Of a stretch of DNA of 64,000 bases, positions 16,622-25,525 are shown piece after piece. A model generated the notes under the pieces. That model did no database searches. It saw only the letters and a program-made list of their open reading frames with translations, and was not told where the DNA came from. The stretch covers positions 205,064-269,063 of the forward strand of contig NZ_VISR01000009.1 of NCBI RefSeq assembly GCF_007827595.1. Direction: 5' to 3'. The stretch's first letter is position 1. Every line of letters starts with the position of its first letter. Source of the stretch: Streptomyces sp. BK340 (lineage in GTDB: Bacteria; Actinomycetota; Actinomycetes; Streptomycetales; Streptomycetaceae). The position numbers were made by a program, and so were the translations under genes.

Positions 16622-18049
16622 TCACTTCTTGGCGTCCGCCCAGACGTGCTGCGCCGCCACGTCCGCCTTGACCTCGGTGAGCTGGACCGCGACCGCGCTG
16701 GGTGCCGTACCGCCGCGGCCGTTGCGGGAGGCGAGGGCGCCCGGGACGTTGAGGACCGTGCGGACCTCGGGGGTCAGATGGGCGGAGATCTTCGCGAACT
16801 GCTCGTCGGTCAGCTCGTCCAGCTCCTTGCCGTCGGCCTCCGCGACCTTCACGCACTCCCCCGCGACCTCGTGGGCCACGCGGAACGGCACGCCCTGCTT
16901 GACCAGCCACTCGGCGATGTCGGTGGCGAGCGAGAAGCCTGCCGGGGCCAGCTCCTCCATGCGCTCGCGGTTGACGGTCAACGTGGCGATCATGCCGGTG
17001 AAGGCGGGGAGCAGGACCTCCAGCTGGTCGCAGGAGTCGAAGACCGGCTCCTTGTCCTCCTGGAGGTCGCGGTTGTACGCGAGGGGCAGCGCCTTGAGCG
17101 TGGCCATGAGGCCGGTCAGGTTGCCGATGAGACGGCCCGACTTGCCGCGCGCCAGCTCGGCGATGTCCGGGTTCTTCTTCTGCGGCATGATCGACGAGCC
17201 CGTGGAGAACGCGTCGTGCAGGGTCACGAAGGAGAACTCCTTCGTGTTCCAGATGATGATCTCCTCGGAGATCCGGGAGAGGTTCACGCCGATCATCGCG
17301 GTGATGAAGGCGAACTCGGCGACGAAGTCACGCGAGGCCGTGCCGTCGATGGAGTTGCCGACGCTGCCGTGCTCGAAGCCGAGGTCCTCGGCGACCGCCT
17401 CCGGGTCCAGGCCCAGGGAGGAACCGGCCAGGGCGCCGGAACCGTAGGGCGACACGGCCGTCCGCTCGTCCCACTGGCGCAGCCGCTCGGCGTCCCGGGA
17501 CAGGGACTGGACGTGGGCCAGCACATGGTGGGCGAAGAGCACCGGCTGGGCGTGCTGGAGGTGGGTGCGGCCGGGCATGGCCACGTCCGGGTGGGCCTCG
17601 GCGAGGCCGATGAGCGCGTCCTGGAGGTCGGCGATGAGGCCGCCGATGATCCGGGCGTGGTCCCGCAGGTACATCCGGAAGAGGGTCGCCACCTGGTCGT
17701 TCCTCGACCGGCCGGCCCGCAGCTTGCCGCCGAGGTCCGGGCCGAGCCGCTCCAGCAGGCCGCGCTCCAATGCCGTGTGGACGTCCTCGTCGGCGATCGT
17801 GCCCACGAAGGAGCCGTTCGCGACGTCCGCCTCCAGCCGGCCGAGTCCGGCGAGCATGCGGGTCAGCTCGTCCTCGGAGAGCAGTCCCGCCTTGTGCAGC
17901 ACACGCGCGTGGGCGCGTGAACCCGCGATGTCGTAGGGCGCGAGCCGCCAGTCGAAGTGGACGGACGCGGACAGCTTCGCCAGGGCCTCGGCGGGACCGT
18001 CGGCGAAACGGCCGCCCCAGAGCCGTACGTCACCGCTGTTGCTGCTCAC
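16622..18049 (-). CDS. argH: Argininosuccinate lyase
   Basis: The 475-residue protein cleaves argininosuccinate to arginine and fumarate, the last step of arginine synthesis. The fumarase/aspartase signature GSSIMPQKKNP is at 284-294, with the catalytic Ser in this loop, and TH at 162-163 supplies the conserved His. Length matches the family. It starts 57 bp after argG on the same strand, so the two form an operon driven by the argG promoter. Confidence 0.97.
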   Translation of the reverse strand: MSSNSGDVRLWGGRFADGPAEALAKLSASVHFDWRLAPYDIAGSRAHARVLHKAGLLSEDELTRMLAGLGRLEADVANGSFVGTIADEDVHTALERGLLERLGPDLGGKLRAGRSRNDQVATLFRMYLRDHARIIGGLIADLQDALIGLAEAHPDVAMPGRTHLQHAQPVLFAHHVLAHVQSLSRDAERLRQWDERTAVSPYGSGALAGSSLGLDPEAVAEDLGFEHGSVGNSIDGTASRDFVAEFAFITAMIGVNLSRISEEIIIWNTKEFSFVTLHDAFSTGSSIMPQKKNPDIAELARGKSGRLIGNLTGLMATLKALPLAYNRDLQEDKEPVFDSCDQLEVLLPAFTGMIATLTVNRERMEELAPAGFSLATDIAEWLVKQGVPFRVAHEVAGECVKVAEADGKELDELTDEQFAKISAHLTPEVRTVLNVPGALASRNGRGGTAPSAVAVQLTEVKADVAAQHVWADAKK

Positions 18050-18106
18050 TTGCGCTGCTCCTAGAGAAGGTGTGGATGTCCGAACCGTACTCAGGCCAGG
18101 CCGTCG

Positions 18107-19309
18107 TCAGGCTCCGCCTGCGAGATCACGCCGTGCCGCGATCTTCGACGACAGGCTGTAGATGTCGATGAAGCCCTTCGCCGCCGACTGGTCGAAGGTG
18201 TCGCCGGTGTCGTAGGTGGCGAGGTTGAAGTCGTACAGGGACGAGTCCGAGCGCCGGCCGGTGACGACCGCGCGGCCGCCGTGCAGGGTCATCCGGATGT
18301 CACCGGTGACGTACTGGTTGGCCTCGTCGATGAAGCCCTCCAGGGCGCGCTTGAGCGGCGAGAACCACTGGCCGTCGTAGACCAGCTCGCCCCAGCGCTG
18401 CTCGACCTGCCGCTTGTAGCGGGCCAGCTCGCGCTCGACGGTGACGTTCTCCAGCTCCTGGTGGGCGGTGATCAGGGCGATCGCGCCGGGGGCCTCGTAG
18501 ACCTCGCGGGACTTGATGCCGACGAGGCGGTCCTCGACCATGTCGATCCGGCCGATGCCCTGGGCGCCGGCCCGCTCGTTGAGCTGCTGGATGGCCTGCA
18601 GGACGGTGACCGGCCTGCCGTCGACGGCCACGGGGGCGCCCTGCTCGAAGGTGATGATCACCTCGTCGGCGTCGCGGGCCACGGCCGGGTTCTGCGTGTA
18701 CTCGTAGATGTCCTCGATCGGGGCGTTCCAGATGTCCTCCAGGAAGCCCGTCTCGACCGCGCGCCCGAAGACGTTCTGGTCGATGGAGTACGGCGACTTC
18801 TTGGTGGTGGCGATCGGGAGCTGCTTCTCCTCGCAGAAAGCGATCGCCTTGTCCCGGGTCATCGCGTAGTCGCGGACCGGGGCGATGCACTTCAGGTCCG
18901 GGGCGAGGGCGACGATGCCGGCCTCGAAGCGGACCTGGTCGTTGCCCTTGCCGGTGCAGCCGTGGGCGACCGTGGTGGCGCCGTGCTTCTGGGCGGCGGC
19001 GACGAGGTGCTTGACGATCGTCGGCCGGGAGAGTGCGGAGACCAGCGGGTAGCGGTCCATGTAGAGGGCGTTGGCCTTGATCGCCGGGAGGCAGTACTGC
19101 TCGGCGAACTCGTCCCTGGCGTCCGCGACCTCGGCCTCGACAGCACCGCAGGCGAGGGCGCGCTTGCGGATGACGTCCAGGTCCTCGCCGCCCTGGCCGA
19201 CGTCCACCGCGACGGCGATGACCTCGGCGCCCGTCTCCTCGGCGATCCAGCCGATGGCGACGGAGGTGTCCAGACCGCCCGAATAGGCGAGTACGACGCG
19301 CTCGGTCAC
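18107..19309 (-). CDS. argG: Argininosuccinate synthase
   Basis: From the GTG at 19309 (AGGAGA seven bases upstream) the protein is 400 residues. The PP-loop SGGLDTS is at 10-16, which binds ATP to adenylate citrulline. GCTGKGNDQVRFE and SPYSIDQN follow, as in the family. It makes argininosuccinate from citrulline and aspartate. The upstream promoter overlaps an ArgR-type palindrome. It is adjacent to argH, whereas in S. coelicolor, as I recall, argG is elsewhere. Confidence 0.97.
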   Translation of the reverse strand: MTERVVLAYSGGLDTSVAIGWIAEETGAEVIAVAVDVGQGGEDLDVIRKRALACGAVEAEVADARDEFAEQYCLPAIKANALYMDRYPLVSALSRPTIVKHLVAAAQKHGATTVAHGCTGKGNDQVRFEAGIVALAPDLKCIAPVRDYAMTRDKAIAFCEEKQLPIATTKKSPYSIDQNVFGRAVETGFLEDIWNAPIEDIYEYTQNPAVARDADEVIITFEQGAPVAVDGRPVTVLQAIQQLNERAGAQGIGRIDMVEDRLVGIKSREVYEAPGAIALITAHQELENVTVERELARYKRQVEQRWGELVYDGQWFSPLKRALEGFIDEANQYVTGDIRMTLHGGRAVVTGRRSDSSLYDFNLATYDTGDTFDQSAAKGFIDIYSLSSKIAARRDLAGGA

Positions 19310-19339
19310 GGGTTTCTCCTCACACTGCACTCACTGACA

Positions 19340-19374
19340 TGCATGAGTATGCAGAGCTCTGCATGATTCGTCAA
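19340..19374 (-). promoter_or_regulatory. argG promoter with ARG box
   Basis: On the minus strand TTGACG (19369-19374) and CATACT (19346-19351) form a -35/-10 pair with a 17-base spacer. The palindrome TGCAT-N4-ATGCA (19340-19353) overlaps the -10 and matches the ArgR core found at argC. A second half-site (CTGCATG) lies in the spacer. This is the likely ArgR operator. Confidence 0.75.
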
Positions 19375-19477
19375 TTCTCGGACCGCTTGAACGATGGCAA
19401 TCGCTTTCTCGTACTTCCCACCGAACGCCGGCGCCGCGTTGATCACAACCCACTCCTGACCCAAGTGAGGCAGTCGC

Positions 19478-20338
19478 ATGTCCAGGGCACTTCCGAAGTA
19501 CAGCAAGCGTCGTGCGGCGATCATCGGCGGCGCTGCCGCCGTGGTGCTCTCCGGCGCGGTGATCGCCGGTTCCGCCCTCGCCGGGGAGCCGGCCAAGAGC
19601 GGCACCACCCGGACCGCGCGCACCCTGGCGGACCCCGGCACCATCACCTGCCCCGACGTGAAGTCGAAGCTGCCCGCGGTTCCGGCTTCCGCGAAGGCCG
19701 AGGTCGACCGCAACCTGGCCCTGCTGCAAACCCAGATCCAGGAGGCCAACACGCGCCTGAAGAACACCGTGGGCCAGGGCGGACCGAACTTCGTCAACAA
19801 CGCGATCCTCGGCCCCCTCAAGGACAAGCGGGTCTCCACCATCGACCGCATCGCCATCTCCATCGGCCGCAAGGGCACCAGACCGACGGGCCTGGACGCG
19901 CTGGCGCCCTGCACCCTGAACGCGGGCGGGGCCACGGGCGGTGGCGCGAACGCGGGCGGCGGCCAGGCGTCCGCCTCCGCGACCCCGGGCAAGGCGGCCG
20001 GGCAGCGGTCGGGCGGCGGCGCCGCGGCGGGCGGGAGCACCGCTGCGGGCACGATCACCTGCCCGGACGTGGCCTCCGCACTGCCGGCTGTCCCGGCTTC
20101 CGCGAAGGCCGAGGTCGACCGCAACCTGGCCCTGCTGCAAACCCAGATCCAGGAGGCCGACACGCGCCTGAAGAACACCGTGGGCCAGGGCGGACCGAAC
20201 TTCGTCAACAACGCGATCCTCGGCCCCCTCAAGGACAAGCGGGTCTCCACCATCGACCGCATCGCCATCTCCATCGGCCGCACCTCGGCCAAGCCGACCG
20301 GCCTGGACTCGCTGGCCGCCTGCACGCTCACCAAGTGA
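19478..20338 (+). CDS. Secreted protein with an almost identical duplicated ~93-residue domain, function unknown
   Basis: The 286-residue protein has a Sec-type signal (about 1-36: KRRAAIIGGAAAVVLSGAVI). Domain 1 spans about 55-147 and domain 2 about 192-285. They share LPAVPASAKAEVDRNLALLQ and, after QTQIQEA, N/D-TRLKNTVGQGGPNFVNNAI. Each begins with TITCPD and ends in a Cys (C58/C145, C195/C282), suggesting one disulphide per domain. A Gly/Ala/Ser-rich linker (148-191) joins them. At DNA level 188 of 189 bp are identical. The domain is alpha-helical with a Thr/Asp/Arg segment; I do not recognise it. Confidence 0.85.
   Translation: MSRALPKYSKRRAAIIGGAAAVVLSGAVIAGSALAGEPAKSGTTRTARTLADPGTITCPDVKSKLPAVPASAKAEVDRNLALLQTQIQEANTRLKNTVGQGGPNFVNNAILGPLKDKRVSTIDRIAISIGRKGTRPTGLDALAPCTLNAGGATGGGANAGGGQASASATPGKAAGQRSGGGAAAGGSTAAGTITCPDVASALPAVPASAKAEVDRNLALLQTQIQEADTRLKNTVGQGGPNFVNNAILGPLKDKRVSTIDRIAISIGRTSAKPTGLDSLAACTLTK
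19682..20281 (+). repeat. Near-perfect 189-bp direct repeat inside the secreted-protein gene
   Basis: Copy 1 is 19682-19870 and copy 2 is 20093-20281. They differ at one base (A19748 versus G20159, changing Asn to Asp). The 411-bp period covers the whole domain, linker included. Confidence 0.95.
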
Positions 20339-20354
20339 GGTGACAGGCAGCCGT

Positions 20355-20389
20355 GGCCGCCCCGTCGAACAGCGCCGGCCGGGGCGGCC
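20355..20389 (+). terminator. Probable terminator hairpin after the duplicated-domain gene
   Basis: GGCCGCCCC (20355-20363) pairs with GGGGCGGCC (20381-20389). It begins 17 bp after the stop codon. No T-tract follows. Confidence 0.5.
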
Positions 20390-20489
20390 GCGGTCGGTCC
20401 GGCCGAACGGACCCAGGCGAGCGGACCCGGGCGCACGGATCCGGCAATTCCTTAGACATGCGAACGACTTGCGCCGATAATCGCTGGAC

Positions 20490-21077
20490 ATGGGAAAGAG
20501 CTACGAGCGCATAGACGGAAGGCTCCGGACGTTCATCGAGGAGCAGCCACTCTTCTTCACGGCGACCGCGCCACTCTCCGGCGACGGCACGGTCAACCTC
20601 TCCCCCAAGGGCCTCAAGGGCTCGTTCGTGGTGCTGGACGAACTCACTCTGGCGTACCTCGACTTCGCCGGGTCCAACGCCGAGACCATCGCGCACCTGC
20701 GGGAGAACGGGCGCATCACCCTCATGTGGTGCGCCTTCCAGGGCCCGCCGAACATCGTGCGGGTGCACGGCCGGGGCGAGGCGGTCTTCCGGGACGACCC
20801 CCGCTTCAGGGACCTGGTCGCCCGTTTCCCGGACATCGACCCGAGCCTGCACGGCCTGCGCGCGGTCATCGTCGTCCACGCCGACCTGGTGCGGGACAGC
20901 TGCGGATACGCCGTCCCCCACATGGCCTACGAGGAGGACCGCGATCTGCACGCCAAGCGGTTCGCCCGCGAGGACGACGACTCGCTGAGTGCCTACTTCA
21001 CCAAGAAGGAGTACATCGCGACGAGCCTGGACGGGCTGCCCGGACTGCCGTTGCCGCTCCCGCCGTCTACCGTCTGA
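20490..21077 (+). CDS. Pyridoxamine 5'-phosphate oxidase-family flavin-binding protein
   Basis: The 195-residue protein shows the split-barrel FMN-binding pattern of the family: FFTATAPLSGDGTVNLSPKG in the first half and RVHGRGEAVFRDDP in the centre. Members bind FMN, F420 or haem and include nitroreductase-like and oxidase activities. The exact substrate is unknown. It lies 3 bp upstream of the L,D-transpeptidase-like gene, and they may be co-transcribed. Confidence 0.8.
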   Translation: MGKSYERIDGRLRTFIEEQPLFFTATAPLSGDGTVNLSPKGLKGSFVVLDELTLAYLDFAGSNAETIAHLRENGRITLMWCAFQGPPNIVRVHGRGEAVFRDDPRFRDLVARFPDIDPSLHGLRAVIVVHADLVRDSCGYAVPHMAYEEDRDLHAKRFAREDDDSLSAYFTKKEYIATSLDGLPGLPLPLPPSTV

Positions 21078-21080
21078 GCC

Positions 21081-21782
21081 ATGCGCCCCGGTGTCGTCGT
21101 CGCCCTCGTGTCCGCGTCCGTCTGCGTGCTCGGCCTCGCGCCCGGGCCGGGGCCGGCGCCGTTGCCCTCGCAGCTGGCGGACACCGGGGGCGGCACCCAG
21201 CTGATCACCGCTCAGGCGGCGGACACCGCCGCGACGTCCGGCACGGTCACGTGGTGGGACCTGCGGGACGGCCAGTGGGTCCAGGCCGGGTCCGCGCCCG
21301 CCCGGTTCGGGGCGAAGGGCCTGGTCGAGGGTCAGTCGCGGACGCAGGGGACGAACACCACGCCGACGGGGCTGTACCGCCTTCCGTTCGCCTTCGGCAT
21401 CAAGACGGCGCCGAGCGGGACGCGGGTCGAGTACCGGCCGGTGAAGGAGAGTTCCTGGTGGTGCGAGGACGTCGACTCCACCGAGTACAACCGCTGGGTG
21501 GATCCGCTCCCGGCCGACTGCCGCGCCTCGGAGTCCGAGCAGCTCAGCTCCTACGGGACGCAGTACGCGTACGGTCTGGTCATCGGGTTCAACTACGACG
21601 AGCCGGTGCGGGGGCGGGGCGCCGGGATCTTTCTGCACGTCAACGGTAAGGCGGCCACCGCCGGTTGCGTGTCCGTGCCCGAGGACGCGATGCAGCGGAT
21701 CCTGGAGTGGGCGGACCCCGGCAGGAAGCCGCACGTCGCGATCGGCACCACGGACGGCGCCACCGCCATCACCCGTTACTGA
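21081..21782 (+). CDS. Secreted L,D-transpeptidase-like (YkuD-type) protein
   Basis: The 233-residue protein has a short hydrophobic signal (about 1-20) and a domain with the YkuD-like catalytic segment: H186 in GIFLHVNG and C196 in ATAGCVSVP. Such enzymes crosslink or modify peptidoglycan by a cysteine mechanism, outside the membrane. A conserved SWWCED/DCRASESE pair of Cys in 128-151 may form a disulphide. It ends 14 bp inside the convergent histidine kinase gene. Family assignment rests on the H...GC pattern. Confidence 0.8.
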   Translation: MRPGVVVALVSASVCVLGLAPGPGPAPLPSQLADTGGGTQLITAQAADTAATSGTVTWWDLRDGQWVQAGSAPARFGAKGLVEGQSRTQGTNTTPTGLYRLPFAFGIKTAPSGTRVEYRPVKESSWWCEDVDSTEYNRWVDPLPADCRASESEQLSSYGTQYAYGLVIGFNYDEPVRGRGAGIFLHVNGKAATAGCVSVPEDAMQRILEWADPGRKPHVAIGTTDGATAITRY

Positions 21783-23265
21783 CCCCGCCCAGGGGCAGCC
21801 GTACGGTGAACGTCGTCGCCCCCGGCCCGCTCTCCAGCCCGACGCTCCCCCCGTGCGCCTCCACCACCGCCGCCACGATCGACAGGCCGAGGCCGGCACC
21901 GCCGCCGGGCGCGTCCTGGCGGCGGCGGTGTTCCGCGCGGGTGAAGCGTTCGAAGACGCCCGGCTGAACCTCCCCGGGGACACCGGGGCCGTCGTCGTGG
22001 ACCGAGAGGCGGGCCGAACCGTCCTCGGTGTCCAGGGTCACCGTCACCTTGGTGCCGACAGGTGTGTGCACACGTGCGTTGGCCAACAGGTTGGCCAACA
22101 CCTGTTGGAGGCGGTGGGTGTCGCCCGTGACCGTGACCGGTTCCTCCGGAAGGTCCAGGGTCCAGCGGTGGTCGGGGCCGGCGGCCCGGGCGTCCGTCAC
22201 GGCGTCCAGGACCAGGTGGGTCAGGTCGACCGGGCGGCGCTCCAGCGGGCGGCCCGCGTCGAGCCGGGCCAGCAGGAGCAGGTCGTCGACCATCTCGCCC
22301 ATGCGGGAGGACTCGGCGGCGATGCGCTCCAGGGCGCGGGTCACCTCCGGTGGGACCGGCCCAGGGTGCAGCAGGGCCAGCTCGGCGTGGCCGCGGACCG
22401 AGGCGACCGGGGTGCGCAGCTCGTGGCTGGCGTCGGCGGCGAAGCGGCGCAGCCGCTCCTCGCTGGCGTGGCGTTTGGTCAGGGCGTCCTCGACATGGCC
22501 CAGCATGCGGTTGAAGGCGGCCGAGACCCGGCCGACCTCGCTGCGGGAGTCGGGTTCCGGGGCGCGCGCCGGCAGGGCCACCTCGCCGCTGGCCAGCGGC
22601 AGCTCGCTGACCCGGGTGGCGGTCGCAGCGACCCTGCTGAGCGGGCGCAGCGACCAGCGGACCCAGAAGGCCCCGGTCACGCCGGTCGCCACCAGGGCGA
22701 GACCGAAGACGATGCCGGCCACCGCTTCGAGACGGTGGACGGCGGCCTGGACGGGCTCCAGCGGAAGGCCGACGACCAGCACGTCCCCGTCCCGGCCCGG
22801 CTTGGCGACGATCCGGTAGTCGTCCAGGGCGGAGAGTTCGACGGTGTGGGGCCTGCCGTCGGCCGGTACGGCGGCCAGGGCCTTCCGGTCCCCGGCGGTG
22901 AGGTCCACGCCCAGGTCCGCGGACGGGTCGCCGGAGCGGATGAGGCCCTTGTTGGTGACCTCGCCGTTCAGCAGGCGGGCGCCGAAGGTGCCGGTGGCCA
23001 GGCGGCGGGTGTCGCCCTGCTCGTCGCCGTCGTGATCGTCGGGCACCCGGCCGCCCGGCCCCGGGCGGTTGTGCTCCAGGCTCTCCGGGAACCGGGTGCC
23101 GGCCTGGGTGAGCTGCTCGTCCAGACGCTGGGTGAGGAAGCCGTTCAGCTCGACGACCGCGGCGAGTCCCACGGCCGCGCAGCTCACCGCGAGCAGGATC
23201 ACCAGGGCGAAGGTGAGCCGGGCGCGCAGGGTGCGCGGCCGGGGCAGGCGTCGTACGGACCTCAC
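21769..23265 (-). CDS. Membrane sensor histidine kinase of a two-component system
   Basis: From the GTG at 23265 the protein is 498 residues. It has two membrane helices around residues 11-35 and 170-200, an extracytoplasmic sensor between them (about 40-165), a HAMP linker and dimerisation segment with the phospho-His region FAADASHELRTPVASVRGHA, and a C-terminal ATPase (N box, VHDDGPGVPGE). It starts in a GTGA overlap with the response regulator gene. It is divergent from the flavin-reductase operon, so it may control it. Confidence 0.92.
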   Translation of the reverse strand: MRSVRRLPRPRTLRARLTFALVILLAVSCAAVGLAAVVELNGFLTQRLDEQLTQAGTRFPESLEHNRPGPGGRVPDDHDGDEQGDTRRLATGTFGARLLNGEVTNKGLIRSGDPSADLGVDLTAGDRKALAAVPADGRPHTVELSALDDYRIVAKPGRDGDVLVVGLPLEPVQAAVHRLEAVAGIVFGLALVATGVTGAFWVRWSLRPLSRVAATATRVSELPLASGEVALPARAPEPDSRSEVGRVSAAFNRMLGHVEDALTKRHASEERLRRFAADASHELRTPVASVRGHAELALLHPGPVPPEVTRALERIAAESSRMGEMVDDLLLLARLDAGRPLERRPVDLTHLVLDAVTDARAAGPDHRWTLDLPEEPVTVTGDTHRLQQVLANLLANARVHTPVGTKVTVTLDTEDGSARLSVHDDGPGVPGEVQPGVFERFTRAEHRRRQDAPGGGAGLGLSIVAAVVEAHGGSVGLESGPGATTFTVRLPLGGVSNG

Positions 23266-24002
23266 CGGGGCACCGGCTTCAGGACGTAGCCCGCGCCGCG
23301 GACCGTGTGGATCATGGGTTCGCGGCCCGCGTCCACCTTCTTGCGCAGGTAGGAGATGTACAGCTCGACCACATGGGCCCGGCCGCCGAAGTCGTACGAC
23401 CACACCCGGTCGAGGATCTGCGCCTTGCTCAGCACCCGGCGCGGGTTGCGCATCAGGAAGCGGAGGAGTTCGAACTCGGTCGGCGAGAGTTCGACCAGCT
23501 CGCCGTTGCGGGTCACCTCGCGGGCCTCCTCGTCCATGACCAGGTCGCCCACGGCCAGCCGCGGCCCCTCCTCCAGCTGGCGGGCCATGCCGGCACGGCG
23601 CAGCAGTCCGCGCAGCCGGGCGACGACCTCCTCCAGGCTGAAGGGCTTGGTGACGTAGTCGTCGCCGCCCGCCGTGATGCCGGCGATACGGTCCTCGACC
23701 GCGTCCCGGGCGGTGAGGAAGAGCACACAGACGTCCGCCTTCACCTCGCGCAGGCGGCGCAGCACCGTGAAGCCGTCGGTGTCCGGGAGCATCACGTCCA
23801 GGACGACGGCGTCGGGCAGCAGCTCGCGCGCGGCGGCGACCGCCGAGGCGCCGTCGCCGGCCGCGCGCACCTCCCAGCCCTCGTAGCGCAGGGCGCCGGT
23901 GAGCACCTCCGCGAGGTCGGGGTCGTCGTCGACGACGAGGACGCGCAGCGGGGTGCCGTCGGGTCGGGTGAGGGCGGGGCGGCCGGAGCGGGTGGTGTTC
24001 AT
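23262..24002 (-). CDS. OmpR/PhoB-family response regulator
   Basis: From the ATG at 24002 the protein is 246 residues. The receiver has the acidic pair DDD near residue 25 and the phospho-acceptor in LDVMLPDTDGF. The C-terminal winged helix contains LSPTEFELLRFLMRNPRRVL and VWSYDFGGRAHVVELYISYL. It binds DNA direct repeats; paired 11-bp-spaced CTGAG repeats lie in the intergenic region it shares with the divergent operon. It overlaps the kinase gene by 4 bp. Confidence 0.94.
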   Translation of the reverse strand: MNTTRSGRPALTRPDGTPLRVLVVDDDPDLAEVLTGALRYEGWEVRAAGDGASAVAAARELLPDAVVLDVMLPDTDGFTVLRRLREVKADVCVLFLTARDAVEDRIAGITAGGDDYVTKPFSLEEVVARLRGLLRRAGMARQLEEGPRLAVGDLVMDEEAREVTRNGELVELSPTEFELLRFLMRNPRRVLSKAQILDRVWSYDFGGRAHVVELYISYLRKKVDAGREPMIHTVRGAGYVLKPVPR

Positions 24003-24053
24003 CGCGTCTACCAGCATCTCTCGTGCGCCGGGCGGCCGGCCGCCGGGGCAGCT

Positions 24054-24105
24054 CTGAGTTTCCTCTGAGTCGGCTCGGTACGGCGCCCGCTCAGAGGTCC
24101 CTCAG
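24054..24105. promoter_or_regulatory. Paired 11-bp-spaced CTGAG repeats between the two-component system and the flavin operon
   Basis: CTGAG occurs at 24054-24058 and 24065-24069 (period 11), and the inverse CTCAG at 24090-24094 and 24101-24105 (period 11). Direct repeats with a period of one helix turn are typical operators of OmpR-type regulators. The arrangement is symmetrical and lies in the 154-bp divergent promoter, fitting autoregulation plus control of the reductase operon. Confidence 0.6.
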
Positions 24106-24156
24106 AGCTTCGGACCGCACAGTGGCCCGGCACGACGGACGAAGGGACGACCATTC

Positions 24157-25509
24157 ATGACCACCGTGGACGCGGGGCGGGCGGCGCCGCCCCTGCCCCT
24201 GACCGCACGGCGCTCCCTCGCGGGGCCGGTGCTGGCCGTGCTGTGGGCGGGAGCGGCGGCCGTGGTCGCGCTGTGGTGGGCGGACACGGACGCCGTGGTC
24301 GGTGCGGCGGGCCGGCTGACCGGGGCCGGGCGGATCGCCGGGCTGCTGTGCGGGTACGCCTGCGCGGTGCTGGTCGGGCTGATGGCCCGGGTGCCGCTGC
24401 TGGAGGTGCGGATCGGCTCCGACCGGGTGGCCCGCTGGCACGCGATGGCGGGCCGGTACACCGTGTGCCTGCTCGTCGCGCACATCGTGCTGATCCTGGC
24501 CGGGTACGCCGCCCAGGACCGCGCCTCGCTGTGGCACGAGACGGTCACCGTCGTGCTGGACTACCCGGAGATGCTCAAGGCCACCGCCGGCACGGTGATC
24601 CTCTTCGCGGTCGGCGTCACCTCGGTGCGCGCCGCGCGCCGCCGCACGAGCCACGAGTTCTGGTACTACGTCCACCTCCTCACCTACGCGGCCGTCTTCC
24701 TCGCCTTCGGGCACCAGCTGGCGCTGGGTGAGGAGTTCAACGGCAAGCCGGTCGCCACCGCCTTCTGGTACGCGCTGTACCTCGGGGTGGCGGCCCTGGT
24801 GCTGTGGTTCCGGGTCCTCGCCCCGGTCCGGCTCAACCGGCGGCACCGGCTGCGGGTGGAGTCGGTGCACCGGGAGGCGCCGGGCGTGTACTCGGTCGTC
24901 GTGCACGGGCGGCGCCTGGACGAGCTGGGCGCGCGGCCGGGTCAGTTCTTCCGCTGGCGGTTCCTCGCCGAGGGCATGAGCTGGACGTCGACGCCGTACT
25001 CCCTGTCGGCGCCGCCCCGCCCGGACCGGATGCGGATCACGGTGAAGGCGCTCGGCGACCACAGCGCGGCCGTCGCGCTGCTGCGGCCGGGCACCCGGGT
25101 GTGGGCGGAGGGCCCGTACGGCTCGCTGACCGCCGACCGGGCCACGGGGCAGCGGTCCCTGCTGATCGCGGCCGGGGTCGGCATCACCCCGCTGCGGGCG
25201 CTGTTCGAGACGCTGCCCGGCGAGGTCACCCTGCTCTACCGGGCGCGCGGTGCCGAGGACCTGGCGCTGGGCGGCGAGCTGGAGGCGATCGCCCGCCGGC
25301 GGGGCGCGCGGGTGCTGTACGCGCTCAACGGGCCGCACGGGGAACGGCCGAGCATCACGGCACAGTCGCTGCAGGCGACGTTCCCCGGGCTGGCGGGCCA
25401 CGACGTGTACATCTGCGGCCCGCACGGCTTCGCCCAGGACGTGTACGGCGCGCTGCGGGCGGCCGGGGTCGCGGACCGTCGTATCCACCACGAGTCGTTC
25501 GAACTCTGA
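24157..25509 (+). CDS. Ferric-reductase-like transmembrane flavocytochrome (haem domain + FAD/NAD domain), copy 1
   Basis: The 450-residue protein has an N-terminal membrane domain of about six helices with four His that can coordinate two haems (H95, H109, H173, H186). The C-terminal half is ferredoxin-NADP reductase-like: FAD motif YSLS at 281-284, nucleotide motif GVGITP at 340-345 and CGPHGFA near the end. It would pass electrons from cytoplasmic NAD(P)H through FAD and haem to the outer face. The next gene encodes an FMN-binding protein. The closest relative in the window is the copy at 26044. Confidence 0.9.
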   Translation: MTTVDAGRAAPPLPLTARRSLAGPVLAVLWAGAAAVVALWWADTDAVVGAAGRLTGAGRIAGLLCGYACAVLVGLMARVPLLEVRIGSDRVARWHAMAGRYTVCLLVAHIVLILAGYAAQDRASLWHETVTVVLDYPEMLKATAGTVILFAVGVTSVRAARRRTSHEFWYYVHLLTYAAVFLAFGHQLALGEEFNGKPVATAFWYALYLGVAALVLWFRVLAPVRLNRRHRLRVESVHREAPGVYSVVVHGRRLDELGARPGQFFRWRFLAEGMSWTSTPYSLSAPPRPDRMRITVKALGDHSAAVALLRPGTRVWAEGPYGSLTADRATGQRSLLIAAGVGITPLRALFETLPGEVTLLYRARGAEDLALGGELEAIARRRGARVLYALNGPHGERPSITAQSLQATFPGLAGHDVYICGPHGFAQDVYGALRAAGVADRRIHHESFEL

Positions 25510-25525
25510 GAGCTGTGAGGCCCGC

